Counted from the stretch's first letter, positions 1-7,574 are shown. The stretch: 42,177 bases of DNA from DASQEH01 sp038239485 (GCA_038239485.1 JBBSET010000034.1:1-42177); one strand, 5' to 3'. The notes: a model not told the origin generated them from the letters alone. Made by a program: numbers and translations.

Positions 1-171
1 CCTCTCGCGCGGAAGCTTCACGACAAGGTGCCCACGCGTCACCATCGCGAAGATCGACCCGCCACTCTTCAGCGCCGAGGCGCCGAACCCTCGCCCGCCC
101 CCAGGCGCCTCGACACCTGGGAGTTCGGAGAGCTCCTCGACCAGCGCGTCGAACCTGACCCGGAGATCCAC
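1..171 (-). CDS. TfoX N-terminal-domain-like protein (5' part only)
   Basis: Only the first 57 codons lie in the window; the rest runs off the left edge. The start is a GTG at 171, just after an in-frame TGA, so it is the only possible upstream start apart from internal ones. The visible protein reads as a small basic alpha/beta fold: LPGVEAPGGGRGFG, then ALKSGGSIFAMV, then GHLVVKLP. This pattern recalls the TfoX/Sxy N-terminal domain proteins of actinobacteria, small cytoplasmic proteins of unknown role here. It starts 7 nt after the stop of the 119-aa gene upstream, so the two are probably one transcript. Family assignment rests on the N-terminal half only. Confidence 0.6.
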   Translation of the reverse strand, partial: MDLRVRFDALVEELSELPGVEAPGGGRGFGASALKSGGSIFAMVTRGHLVVKLPRER

Positions 172-178
172 TCCGAAC

Positions 179-538
179 TCAGCTGAGACTCAGTCGCCGC
201 GCATGCCCGGCTTCTTCGGCGGTGACCGAGCCGGCGCTGCTCCACCGCAGCCGCCAACGCGTGGTAACGCCATCAGGACCGACGAGCTCGCCGCGCGCCA
301 AGGCACCATCGATCCGCTGCCGGACCTCGGTCTCCCCGTCCGGCTCGACCACGAACAGGGTCCGGACCCGTAGGTCGTCGCCGACCCACTCTGCACTGCT
401 GTAATGCGGCGCCACCGGGCACGGAGGCCGATGATCCCAGTGTCCGCACAGCTCCGCCGTAACGGCCGCTCCCGGAGCCGCGGTGTCTGCTGTGCGTTGC
501 ATGCCCAGCTCCGCCTGGTGGGCGAAGGGTTCCTTCAT
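179..538 (-). CDS. Hypothetical protein, 119 aa
   Basis: I do not recognise a named family. The ATG at 538 (MKEPF) is preferred; the reading frame stays open to 595 but the extra residues look like noise. Visible features: a Cys/His-rich stretch (CGHWDHRPPCPVAPHY) near residues 31-46 that could bind metal, then an alpha/beta segment (VRTLFVVEPDGETEVRQRI) and an Arg/Trp strand (TTRWRLRW). No signal peptide or membrane segment is apparent. It is divergent from the aldo/keto reductase at 594, so the roughly 55-bp gap must hold both promoters. The TfoX-like gene follows 7 nt downstream. Function unknown. Confidence 0.55.
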   Translation of the reverse strand: MKEPFAHQAELGMQRTADTAAPGAAVTAELCGHWDHRPPCPVAPHYSSAEWVGDDLRVRTLFVVEPDGETEVRQRIDGALARGELVGPDGVTTRWRLRWSSAGSVTAEEAGHARRLSLS

Positions 539-593
539 AGCGTCACCGTACCCGCCGGTCTGCACCTCAGCCAGGGATCGGCACAATGGCCGC

Positions 594-1619
594 ATGACCT
601 ACCTCCCTTCCGCGGACCGGTACGACTCGATGGCCTACCGACGATGCGGCAGACGCGGTCTGCTGCTGCCTCCGCTGGCCCTCGGACTGTGGCAGAACTT
701 CGGCGACGACCGGCCCTTCGAGACCCAGCGCGACACCATCCGGCGTGCCTTCGACCTGGGCATCACCCACTTCGACCTGGCCAACAACTACGGGCCGCCG
801 TACGGTTCAGCGGAGGTCAACTTCGGCAGGGTGTACGCCGAGGACCTCAAGCCCTACCGCAACGAGATCGTCGTCTCGACCAAGGCCGGCTACGACATGT
901 GGCCCGGGCCCTACGGCGAGGGGGGGTCGCGCAAGTACCTGCTCCATAGTCTCGACGACTCGCTGCGGAGGATGCGGCTGGACCACGTGGACATCTTCTA
1001 CAGCCACCGCCTCGACCCTGACACGCCGCTCGAGGAGACGATGGGGGCGCTCGACGCGGCGGTCCGTCAGGGCAAGGCCTGCTACGTCGGGATCTCGTCG
1101 TACTCCGCGCAGCGGACGCGCGAGGCGGCGGCGATCCTCCGAGACCTGGGCACCCCGCTGCTGATCCACCAGCCGTCGTACTCGATGCTCAACCGCTGGA
1201 TCGAGCCCGACCTCCTCGACGTGCTCGAGGAGGTCGGCGCGGGATGCATCGCCTTCACCGCGCTGGCGCAGGGGCTACTCACCGGCAAGTATCTCGACGG
1301 GATCCCCGCCGGCTCCCGCGCCTCGAGGCAGGGGACCCTCGATGCCGACAAGCTCGACGAGGCGACCCTGGCGAGGCTGCGCGGCCTCAACAAGATCGCC
1401 GCGGCCCGCGGGCAGTCGCTGGCCCAGCTCGCACTCGTCTGGGCGTTGCGGGACCCTCGTATGACGTCACTCGTGATCGGTGCCAGCAGCGTCGGGCAGC
1501 TCGAGGAGAACGTCGCCGCGCTCGACGGCCCGGTCCTCACCGACGACGAGCGGGCAAGCATCGACGAGTACGCAGTGGACTCCGGCGTCGACCTGTGGGC
1601 CCGGTCGAGCCAGGCCTGA
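594..1619 (+). CDS. Aldo/keto reductase, YghZ/Gpr-like
   Basis: 341-aa NADPH-dependent aldo/keto reductase of the AKR superfamily, cytoplasmic. The N-terminus (MTYLPSADRYDSMAYRRCGR) and length are those of the YghZ/L-glyceraldehyde-3-phosphate reductase branch (about 346 aa in E. coli). Catalytic tetrad residues are visible: Asp and Tyr in FDLANNYGPPYGSAE, Lys in VVSTKAGYDMW and His in IFYSHRLD. The C-terminal cofactor-binding segment is SLVIGASSVGQLEEN. The ATG at 594 is chosen because homologues start with MTYLP; a CACAAT box lies 6 nt upstream (572-590 region), so the message may be leaderless. Substrate in this organism is not deducible. Its stop codon is the loop of a terminator hairpin. 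Confidence 0.93.
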   Translation: MTYLPSADRYDSMAYRRCGRRGLLLPPLALGLWQNFGDDRPFETQRDTIRRAFDLGITHFDLANNYGPPYGSAEVNFGRVYAEDLKPYRNEIVVSTKAGYDMWPGPYGEGGSRKYLLHSLDDSLRRMRLDHVDIFYSHRLDPDTPLEETMGALDAAVRQGKACYVGISSYSAQRTREAAAILRDLGTPLLIHQPSYSMLNRWIEPDLLDVLEEVGAGCIAFTALAQGLLTGKYLDGIPAGSRASRQGTLDADKLDEATLARLRGLNKIAAARGQSLAQLALVWALRDPRMTSLVIGASSVGQLEENVAALDGPVLTDDERASIDEYAVDSGVDLWARSSQA

Positions 1620-1628
1620 GGCCTGGCT
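1608..1628 (+). terminator. Hairpin around the AKR stop codon
   Basis: AGCCAGGCC (1608-1616) and GGCCTGGCT (1620-1628) are perfect 9-bp complements; the three loop bases 1617-1619 are the TGA stop of the aldo/keto reductase. There is no U-tract. The GC-rich stem and position at the convergent junction suggest a factor-assisted or I-type actinobacterial terminator. Confidence 0.55.
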
Positions 1629-1647
1629 GGGGCGTCGGCCTTGCCCG

Positions 1648-1664
1648 CTGAGCGGCCGGCTCAG
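1648..1664 (-). terminator. Hairpin overlapping the rpiB stop codon
   Basis: CTGAGC (1648-1653) and GCTCAG (1659-1664) pair around a 5-nt loop. The stem contains the TGA stop (1663-1661) of the leftward rpiB-like gene. Short and without a U-tract, so only a possible terminator. Confidence 0.35.
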
Positions 1665-2131
1665 ACCTCGCTGAGCGGACGCAGGTGACGCTCGGAGATC
1701 TCGCGCACCTTGGCGACGCGTCGCTCGTACTTCTCCTGGCCGGCGAAGAAGTCGGTGCTCATCCACGCCTTCACCGTCTCGACGGCCAGCGCCGACCCGA
1801 TGATCTTGCCCCCGATGCACAGCACATTGGTGTCTGAGTGGGAGCGCGCCAGCGTCGCGCAGAACGGGTCCTGGCAGACGGCCGCAAAGACGCCACGGAT
1901 CCGGTTCGCGATCATCGCGCTGCCGTACCCGACGCCGTCGATGAAGATCCCTCGCTCGAAACGACCGTCGCCCACAGCCAGAGCCGCCGGATAGACGGTG
2001 TCCGGCAGGTCGACGGGCTCGGTGTCGTACGCCCCGAAGTCCTCGACCGAATGGCCGTCGTCGATGAGCAGGGACGAGATCTCCTCCTTGAGGGAGAACC
2101 CGGCATGGTCACTCGCCATCGCGATTCGCAT
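1661..2131 (-). CDS. rpiB: RpiB/LacA/LacB family sugar-phosphate isomerase
   Basis: 156-aa cytoplasmic aldose-ketose isomerase of the RpiB family, which interconverts ribose 5-phosphate and ribulose 5-phosphate or related tetrose/hexose phosphates. Seen: the N-terminal MRIAMASDHAGFSLKEEI strand-loop (phosphate and His/Asp binding), the anion-hole loop GVGYGSAMIANRIRGV, and the C-terminal NVLCIGGKIIG segment. Length matches the family. The usual catalytic Cys before the anion-hole loop (CGTGIG in E. coli RpiB) is Asp here (IDGVGYG), as in the IDGAGIGS branch of the family, so the substrate may not be ribose 5-phosphate. ATG 2131 has a TACCTT box 5 nt upstream, suggesting a leaderless message. 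Confidence 0.85.
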   Translation of the reverse strand: MRIAMASDHAGFSLKEEISSLLIDDGHSVEDFGAYDTEPVDLPDTVYPAALAVGDGRFERGIFIDGVGYGSAMIANRIRGVFAAVCQDPFCATLARSHSDTNVLCIGGKIIGSALAVETVKAWMSTDFFAGQEKYERRVAKVREISERHLRPLSEV

Positions 2132-2136
2132 GCCTC

Positions 2137-2142
2137 AAGGTA
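2137..2142 (-). promoter_or_regulatory. Putative -10 box of leaderless rpiB
   Basis: On the minus strand TACCTT (TANNNT) ends 5 nt before the rpiB ATG. This fits the known actinobacterial leaderless-promoter layout; no Shine-Dalgarno-like sequence is visible. Confidence 0.4.
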
Positions 2143-2242
2143 GCCAGCGGGCACCGCGCCCGCAACGCCGTCAGTGCCGGCTGCACGTGGCCCGCCGGTC
2201 TTGGCCCCCGACGCGCGGCGCGAACTATCCGCGGGGCCATGC

Positions 2243-2427
2243 TAGTCTGAAAGCGTTGCAAGAGCAGTACCTCGCACGTTCACGTGAGCCCTTTGACACT
2301 CTCGATCGGCCACAGATGCTCAGGATTTCGGTCCCGAGTTCCGAATGTGGGAAGACCACCGCGGGCAGCCAGAACACCGGCAATCGAGCTGGTTCTGAAT
2401 GAATCCCATACAAGGAGCAAAACAAAC
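2243..2427 (+). promoter_or_regulatory. Probable promoter and long 5' leader of the cold-shock gene
   Basis: The 296-bp gap 2132-2427 holds no gene. An extended -10-like TGC-TAGTCT lies at 2240-2248, giving a leader of about 170 nt before the csp ATG. Long cold-shock leaders are known thermosensors in other bacteria; I cannot derive a fold here. A ribosome-binding site AAGGAGC sits at about 2411-2417. A perfect TTGACA at 2293-2298 has no convincing -10 partner. Confidence 0.35.
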
Positions 2428-2631
2428 ATGGCACAGGGAACAGTCAAGTGGTTCAACGGCGAAAAGGGCTTCGGTTTCATCTCCCAAGATGGCGACCAGC
2501 CTGACGTCTTCGTTCACTTCTCAGCGATCGCGGCCGACGGCTACCGCTCGCTGGACGAGAACCAGCGCGTCGAGTTCGACGTGACGCAGGGACAGAAGGG
2601 CCTCCAGGCCGAGAACGTCCGCGTCATCTGA
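2428..2631 (+). CDS. Cold-shock domain protein (CspA family)
   Basis: 67-aa single cold-shock domain: a five-stranded beta barrel that binds single-stranded RNA/DNA and melts structured RNA. Both nucleic-acid-binding motifs are intact: RNP1 as KGFGFI (about residues 15-20) and RNP2 as VFVHFSAI (about 29-36). The start MAQGTVKWFNGEKGFG is the classical one and has a good AAGGAG about 10 nt upstream; the open frame extends to 2284 but that part is leader. It is monocistronic, with a strong terminator 30 nt after the stop. The long leader suggests post-transcriptional control. Which csp paralogue this is cannot be told from one copy. Confidence 0.97.
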   Translation: MAQGTVKWFNGEKGFGFISQDGDQPDVFVHFSAIAADGYRSLDENQRVEFDVTQGQKGLQAENVRVI

Positions 2632-2661
2632 TCCACGCTCGGCGACTCAGCCGACTCTGAG

Positions 2662-2689
2662 AGGTCCCCGTACTCCGGTACGGGGACCT
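2662..2689 (+). terminator. Strong terminator after csp
   Basis: A perfect 12-bp stem (2662-2673 with 2678-2689) is closed by the tetraloop TCCG on a C-G pair, a member of the UNCG class of very stable tetraloops, followed by TT. A clear intrinsic-type terminator. Confidence 0.85.
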
Positions 2690-2771
2690 TTCGGCATTCC
2701 GCGGACTGGACGCAGGCGCTTCGCCCGGCTGAGGACGCCGTGCCCCCAGGCCCGCCGGAACCCTGACGGGC

Positions 2772-4082
2772 TCAGCCGAGCAGCTGGCGAGCGATGTCGA
2801 GATGGAAACGCACGCCTAGCAGCAGGTCGTCGACATGGATCCGTTCGTCCTTGTTGTGGACACCCTCCTCGAGGACCTCGGCCGGCGTCGACCGGGTCGG
2901 CGAGAAGCCGTAGGCGACCGTTCCGAAGGCGTGGCGCAGATAGACCGAGTCGGTGAACCCCGTACACATCGTCGCGAGTGGCTGGACGGCCTCCGGCCCG
3001 GCTGACAGCCAGCGCACGCACGCGTCCCACAGTGGTCCGGAGGCGGGCGAGCAGCTGCCTTCGACCATGGGTTCGGGAAACGACAGCTCATAGGCCACGT
3101 CGGATCCGAGCCGGTCGCGGACGGCCTGCTCCACGTCCGCTGCCGTCGTCCCGGGCAGTATCCGGCAGTCGAGCTCCATCCCGGCCCGGGCGGGCATCAC
3201 GTTGCGAGCCGTCGAGCCGGTGAGCAGAGTCGGCGCCATCGTGGTACCGCAAACGGCGGGCAGCGCATGCTGAAGGAGCGGGCTGAGCTTGCTCGCCACG
3301 CCGACCGCGGCCTCGAGGTCGCGTTCGCGGCCCGCGCCGAGCAGGGCGTCGAGCAACTGGTCGACGACCTGGTGGTGGGCCGGCGTCGGCATACCCGTGC
3401 CGATCCTGCGCAGGAGCTCGCCGAGCACCGGCACGGCGTTGTGTCCGAGCGACGGCATCGACGCGTGACCGGCCTCGCCGAGCGCCTCGACGCGGACGGG
3501 GCAGGTGCCCTTCTCCCCGACCGATATCTCCGCGACGGCCCGCCCGTCACAGAGGCGGTAGTGGGCGCCGCCGCCCTCGTTGAGCGAGTAGTCCGCCCGG
3601 ATCTCCGGGTGCGCCTCGACGAGCCATTTCATCCCGACCCCGGCGCTTCCGTCCTCCTCGTCCGCGACCATGACGAGCAGGAGGTCGCCGCGGGGGCGAA
3701 AGCCCTCCCGGGCCAGGATCAGCATCGTCTCGGTCCGGACCGCCACCTCGTTCTTCATGTCGACCGACCCGCGCCCGTAGAGGTAGCCGTCGTCGTCGAC
3801 GACCGCAGCAAAAGGCGGGTGCGTCCAGTCCCTGGCATCCGACGGTACGACGTCGAGGTGGCCGACGAAGGCCATCGCGGGGCCGTCGCCGGTGCCGGGG
3901 ATGCGGGCGACCAGGTTCCCCCTCGCAGGGTCGCGAGCCAGGATCTGGCAGTCGACGCCGGCGTCCTCCAACCGTCCCTGCAGCACCTCGGCGGCGGCGG
4001 TCTCGTTACCGTTGGTGGTGTCGACCCGGATCAGCTCCCGGGTGAGGTCGATGACCTCGGCGTGCAGCGCGGCGTCGTCCAT
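2772..4082 (-). CDS. M20/M25/M40 family metallopeptidase
   Basis: 436-aa cytoplasmic zinc-dependent peptidase/deacylase of the M20 family (ArgE/DapE/CPG2-like), which hydrolyses amide bonds of dipeptides or N-acyl amino acids. Metal-binding and catalytic motifs are in order: GHLDVVP (His75, Asp77), GRGSVDMKN (bridging Asp108), VADEEDGS (Asp141-Glu142-Glu143), a Glu in SLNEGGG, and the C-terminal HNKDERI His. The central lid/dimerisation domain starts about residue 190. No signal peptide is seen, so it should act inside the cell. ATG 4082 fits family N-termini, and a GAGAAT box lies 6 nt upstream. It stands alone and runs in the same direction as the GNAT gene upstream. Substrate unknown. Confidence 0.93.
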   Translation of the reverse strand: MDDAALHAEVIDLTRELIRVDTTNGNETAAAEVLQGRLEDAGVDCQILARDPARGNLVARIPGTGDGPAMAFVGHLDVVPSDARDWTHPPFAAVVDDDGYLYGRGSVDMKNEVAVRTETMLILAREGFRPRGDLLLVMVADEEDGSAGVGMKWLVEAHPEIRADYSLNEGGGAHYRLCDGRAVAEISVGEKGTCPVRVEALGEAGHASMPSLGHNAVPVLGELLRRIGTGMPTPAHHQVVDQLLDALLGAGRERDLEAAVGVASKLSPLLQHALPAVCGTTMAPTLLTGSTARNVMPARAGMELDCRILPGTTAADVEQAVRDRLGSDVAYELSFPEPMVEGSCSPASGPLWDACVRWLSAGPEAVQPLATMCTGFTDSVYLRHAFGTVAYGFSPTRSTPAEVLEEGVHNKDERIHVDDLLLGVRFHLDIARQLLG

Positions 4083-4161
4083 CAGCCCATTCTCGCCGAG
4101 CCTGTGGGCGGGTCCGCACCGGCGGCCCCGCGAGTCGTCGGCCGTCGGCCCACGGCTTGGT

Positions 4162-4701
4162 CTAGTCGGCGCTCTCGGCCCAGTCGTCGGCGAGCAGACC
4201 GAGCACCACCTCGTCGACGAAGGCGCCCATCACCCATGCGTTCTTGCGAAGATTTCCCTCGAGCACGAAACCGGCTCGCTGCGCCGAGCGGATCATCGCC
4301 GCGTTGTCGGCGAGCGTCTCGATCTGCAGCCGGTGCAGACCGCGGACGACGAAGCCGTAGCGGCAGAGCACCCTGACCACGTCGAGACTGAGCCGACGCC
4401 CCCGGAACGCGGGGCGAAGGGCGATGCCGATGTGGGCCAACCGGTTGTGGAGGTCGATCCCCCAGAGCAGCGCCGCCCCAGCGAGATCATCGCTGGATCG
4501 CTCGACGACGGAGAAGACAGCCTCGCCGGGCGCGAGGGCGGGCACAGCGTAGGGGGAGTTCGTCGCGTCGGCCCCTACCGGCTGCCAGGGGCGCGAATCG
4601 GCACGAGACCTGGTCGTCACATCGTCGTAGAGCTCGGTATGCAGGACATCTACGTCGGCCGTCAGCCGCGCTCGCAGCCTCACCATGTCGCCGTCGAGCA
4701 T
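4162..4701 (-). CDS. GNAT family N-acetyltransferase (RimJ-like)
   Basis: 179-aa acetyl-CoA-dependent acyltransferase. The C-terminal half has the RimJ/RimL-like pattern: ALLWGIDLHNRLAHIGIALRP, the acetyl-CoA loop RGRRLSLDVVRVLCRYGF, LQIETLADNAAMIRSAQRAGF, and the closing NLRKNAWVMGAFVDEVVLGLL. The ATG at 4701 (MLDGDMVRLR) is chosen because GAGGAGG lies 8-9 nt upstream; the open frame continues much further but that is antisense to the DUF1028 gene. Divergent from DUF1028 with only 45 bp between the starts. Such proteins acetylate ribosomal-protein N-termini or small amines; the substrate here is unknown. Confidence 0.85.
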   Translation of the reverse strand: MLDGDMVRLRARLTADVDVLHTELYDDVTTRSRADSRPWQPVGADATNSPYAVPALAPGEAVFSVVERSSDDLAGAALLWGIDLHNRLAHIGIALRPAFRGRRLSLDVVRVLCRYGFVVRGLHRLQIETLADNAAMIRSAQRAGFVLEGNLRKNAWVMGAFVDEVVLGLLADDWAESAD

Positions 4702-4734
4702 CGGCTGGCCTCCTCTGTCGGCTTTTGCGGGTAC

Positions 4735-4740
4735 TACGGT
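4735..4740 (+). promoter_or_regulatory. Putative -10 box of leaderless DUF1028 gene
   Basis: TACGGT (TANNNT) ends 6 nt before the ATG at 4747. No Shine-Dalgarno sequence is visible, so transcription probably starts at or next to the start codon. Confidence 0.5.
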
Positions 4741-4746
4741 GTCGCC

Positions 4747-5586
4747 ATGACATTCTCCATCGTCGCGAGAAGTTCCGACGGCAACAGCCTCGGCGTCACC
4801 GTCGCGTCGAAGTTCCTGGCCGTTGGGTCGGCGGTGCCGGCGGCCCGCCTCGGCCTCGGTGCCATCGCCACCCAGTCCTTCTGCAACACGCTGTACAAGC
4901 GCGACGCTCTCGAACTGCTGGCTTCCGGCGCCCCGGCGCGGAAGTGTCTCGATGCGCTGCTCGCCGCTGACGACCAGCGCGAGACGCGGCAGGCGGGAGT
5001 CGTCGACGCAGGAGGAGGCAGCGCCACCTGGACGGGGTCTGAGTGCATGGCGTGGGCTGGTGGCGTGGCGGGCGACGGGTACGCCATCCAGGGCAACATC
5101 CTTACCGGCCCCGAGGTGGTCGATGCCATGCACGACGCCTTTGTCGCCGCTCCTGATGACCCGCTGGCCGAGCGCCTGCTGGCGGCGCTGCTCGCCGGGG
5201 ACGCAGCCGGCGGGGACCGGCGGGGCAGGCAGAGTGCGGCCCTGCTGGTGGTCTCGGCGACCGGCAGCTACACGCCTGGCGACGACATCGCCTACGACCT
5301 GCGGGTCGACGACCACCCGGACCCGTGCGTCGAGCTGAGCCGGCTCCTCCAGCTTCATCATGTCTTCTTCGACCGCCCGAACCCTGACGAGCTGATCGCC
5401 CTGGAGGGCGACGTCGCTCACGAGGTCGACGGCCACCTCACCACCCTCGGTTTCGCGGACCTGGAGAGCTGGGCCGGGGTCGAGAACTACGAGCTACGAC
5501 TGGTCGAGGGCAAGATCGACACCACCGTGCTGGCCAAGCTCCGCGAGCAGTCCGGCCACCAGGCTCAGGAGCCGGCTGCCGGGTAG
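4747..5586 (+). CDS. DUF1028 domain-containing protein
   Basis: 279-aa DUF1028 protein. The N-terminus MTFSIVARSSDGNSLGVTVASKFLAVG and the following AVPAARLGLGAIATQSF are the hallmark of this family, which is related to Ntn-hydrolase folds. Residues 1-200 form the DUF1028 domain (ALLVVSATGSYTPGDDIAYDLRVDDHPDP marks its end); the remainder is a helical extension with acidic residues. No signal peptide is present. The biochemical function of DUF1028 is not established. The start is fixed by family N-termini and the -10-like box. It converges on dnaB. Confidence 0.9.
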   Translation: MTFSIVARSSDGNSLGVTVASKFLAVGSAVPAARLGLGAIATQSFCNTLYKRDALELLASGAPARKCLDALLAADDQRETRQAGVVDAGGGSATWTGSECMAWAGGVAGDGYAIQGNILTGPEVVDAMHDAFVAAPDDPLAERLLAALLAGDAAGGDRRGRQSAALLVVSATGSYTPGDDIAYDLRVDDHPDPCVELSRLLQLHHVFFDRPNPDELIALEGDVAHEVDGHLTTLGFADLESWAGVENYELRLVEGKIDTTVLAKLREQSGHQAQEPAAG

Positions 5587-5603
5587 GTGCCTGGTCAGGT
5601 AGT

Positions 5604-5624
5604 GGGCCGGTCGCGTATCGGCCC
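5604..5624 (+). terminator. Possible terminator between DUF1028 and dnaB
   Basis: GGGCCG (5604-5609) and CGGCCC (5619-5624) pair around a 9-nt loop, 18 nt after the DUF1028 stop. A second short stem (5692-5697 with 5704-5709) lies next to the dnaB stop and could serve the opposite strand. Neither has a U-tract. Confidence 0.35.
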
Positions 5625-5717
5625 CGGCCGGCGTCGGCGTCGGATGGCACCAGCCGGAGCCACCGCCCGCGTACCGGCAGGGGTTCGGTGCGCTCGCCGA
5701 AGCGCGAGCCGCAGGGC

Positions 5718-7574
5718 CTAGCCCTGGGCCATGTCGACGAAGCGCGAGTAGTGACCCTGGAAGGCGAGCACCAGGTCCTTGATCGGCCCGTTACGGTGCT
5801 TGGCGACGATCAGGTCAGCCTCGCCCTCGCGAGCCGAGTCCTTGTCGTAGACGTCCTCGCGATGCAACAGGATAACCATGTCGGAGTCCTGCTCCAACGA
5901 ACCGGACTCACGCAGGTCCGACAGCAGCGGGCGCTTGGATGTCCGCTGCTCCGAGCCACGGTTGAGCTGGGAGATGGCGACGACGGGGACGTCGAGCTCC
6001 TTGGCCAGAAGCTTGATCTGGCGGGAGAACTCCGAGACCTCGAGCTGCCGAGACTCCACCTTCTTGCCCGACGTCATCAACTGCAGGTAGTCGATGACGA
6101 TCAGCCGAAGGTCGTGCCGCTGCTTCAGCCTCCGGGCCTTGGCGCGGATCTCCATCATCGTGAGGTTGGGCGAGTCGTCGATGAACAAGGGGGCCTCCGA
6201 GACCTCCCCCATCTTGCGGACCAGCTTGTTCCAGTCCTCGTCGCCCATCTTCCCGTTGCGCATGTGGTGCAGCGGGATGCGAGCCTCTGCGGACAGCAGC
6301 CGCATGGTGATCTCGGTCCGGCTCATCTCCAGAGAGAAGATCACGCTGGTCAGCCCGTTCTTGATCGACGCAGACCGGGCGATGTCCAGCCCGAGGGTCG
6401 AGTTGTGAGTCGGGATCATCGCCCGACCGGCCAGATAGAGGTGGTTGGCCGCATCGACCTCTACACACCGCACAGCCACCGACTCGACCGGCTCGACCGA
6501 CTCGAGCTTCCAGCCGTCGTCGACCCTGCCCTGACATCGTGGCCGAGTCCAGTGCGTCAGCGCAGCCTGGCCGCGGAGCGGCTCGGAGCTGCGTATCCAG
6601 TGGACGGCGCCGGCGGCGATCTCGAGGGCGAGCTGGTCTGACGTGCGGACGCGGGAGTCGAAGTCTGACTCCGTCAGCCACTCGTGCATGGCATCGGCGA
6701 CGATCGCCGAACCGTCGGAGAACTCGAGCCGGTAGCAGGGCCGGTCGACCAGCACGTCGGTCGCCGCGACCACCGTCACGGGGCGGCCGTCGGTCCCGAT
6801 CAACTCGTCGCCGGCAGCGACCGCGCCCATCGTCGTCCAGCCCCTCGGGGTCGGCAGCACCGTGTCGAGCGCGAGAGCCTTACCGATGGCCGGGCGGGCG
6901 GCGAGGATGATCATCTGCCCGCCGTGCAGGCCGTTCGTCAATTCGTCGAGCTCCGCGAACCCGGTCGGAACACCGGCCATCGCGCCGTCGCGGTTGCCGA
7001 TCGCCTCGAGCTCGTCGATGGTGAGCTCCATCAGGTCGGCCAACGGAGCATAGTCCTCCGAGGCTCGTCGCTCGGTGACGCTGTAGACCTCCGCCTGGGC
7101 CTGGTCGACCACGTCGTCGACCTGTCCCTCAGCGGCATACCCGAGCTGGACGATCTTCGTGCCCGCGTCGACCAGCCTGCGCAGGATCGCCTTCTCGCGG
7201 ACGATGCCGGCGTAGTACCCGGCGTTCGCCGCCACCGGGACCCCGGCCACCAGCGTGTGCAGATAGGGGGCTCCGCCTGCCCTGGCGACGTCGCCGTGCC
7301 TGGTCAGCTCAGCGGCGACGGTGATCGCGTCGGCGGGTTCGCCCCGCCCGTAGAGATCGAGAACGGCGTCGAAGACGAGCTCGTGAGCAGGCCGGTAGAA
7401 GTCCCCGCCGCGCAGGACCTCGACGACGTCGGCGATGGCGTCCTTGCTCAACAGCATCGCCCCGAGGACCGACTGCTCGGCGTTCTCATCCTGAGGCGGC
7501 ATCCGGCCCGTTGGCGTGTCCCGGCCGAAGTCCTCGTCGACGGCCTGGGGGCCGTGGAAGGTGGCGACGCTCAT
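5718..7574 (-). CDS. dnaB: Replicative DNA helicase DnaB with an in-frame intein
   Basis: 618-aa precursor of the hexameric 5'-3' replicative helicase. The N-terminal domain begins PPQDENAEQSVLGAML (residues 26-41); the RecA-like ATPase starts PTGFAELDELTNGLHGGQ. Walker A (ARPAIGK/STLGLD) is split between Lys232 and Ser392 by a 159-residue intein. Downstream motifs are intact: Walker B IVIDYLQLM, the switch VVAISQLNRGSE, arginine-rich ESGSLEQDSDMVILLHR and the C-terminal KHRNGP. Removing the intein leaves 459 aa, the normal DnaB length. ATG 7574 is chosen by family N-termini; a GTG at 7631 is an alternative. Without splicing the ATPase would be dead. Confidence 0.96.
   Translation of the reverse strand: MSVATFHGPQAVDEDFGRDTPTGRMPPQDENAEQSVLGAMLLSKDAIADVVEVLRGGDFYRPAHELVFDAVLDLYGRGEPADAITVAAELTRHGDVARAGGAPYLHTLVAGVPVAANAGYYAGIVREKAILRRLVDAGTKIVQLGYAAEGQVDDVVDQAQAEVYSVTERRASEDYAPLADLMELTIDELEAIGNRDGAMAGVPTGFAELDELTNGLHGGQMIILAARPAIGKALALDTVLPTPRGWTTMGAVAAGDELIGTDGRPVTVVAATDVLVDRPCYRLEFSDGSAIVADAMHEWLTESDFDSRVRTSDQLALEIAAGAVHWIRSSEPLRGQAALTHWTRPRCQGRVDDGWKLESVEPVESVAVRCVEVDAANHLYLAGRAMIPTHNSTLGLDIARSASIKNGLTSVIFSLEMSRTEITMRLLSAEARIPLHHMRNGKMGDEDWNKLVRKMGEVSEAPLFIDDSPNLTMMEIRAKARRLKQRHDLRLIVIDYLQLMTSGKKVESRQLEVSEFSRQIKLLAKELDVPVVAISQLNRGSEQRTSKRPLLSDLRESGSLEQDSDMVILLHREDVYDKDSAREGEADLIVAKHRNGPIKDLVLAFQGHYSRFVDMAQG
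6402..6878 (-). other. Class 3-type mini-intein in the DnaB P-loop
   Basis: 159-residue protein intron (DnaB residues 233-391). It starts with Ala (ALALDTVLPTPRGW), so the normal Cys/Ser nucleophile at position 1 is absent. Block B is SDGSAIVADAMHEWLTE with His then Trp two residues later; block F is VRCVEVDAANHLYLAG with a Cys at F:4; block G is MIPTHN followed by extein Ser392. Trp (B:12), Cys (F:4) and Thr (G:5) are the WCT signature of class 3 inteins, which use the block F Cys as first nucleophile. No LAGLIDADG or HNH endonuclease is present. The GK/S insertion site is the known actinobacterial DnaB site. Confidence 0.93.

Noticed and set aside
2293..2298. Perfect TTGACA as the csp promoter -35
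   Set aside because: The sequence 17 nt downstream (ATGCTC) is a poor -10; the TGC-TAGTCT box further upstream is more plausible.
6402..6878. Frameshifted or pseudogene dnaB because Walker A is interrupted
   Set aside because: The insert is in frame, has intein blocks A, B, F and G, and leaves a normal 459-aa DnaB when removed.
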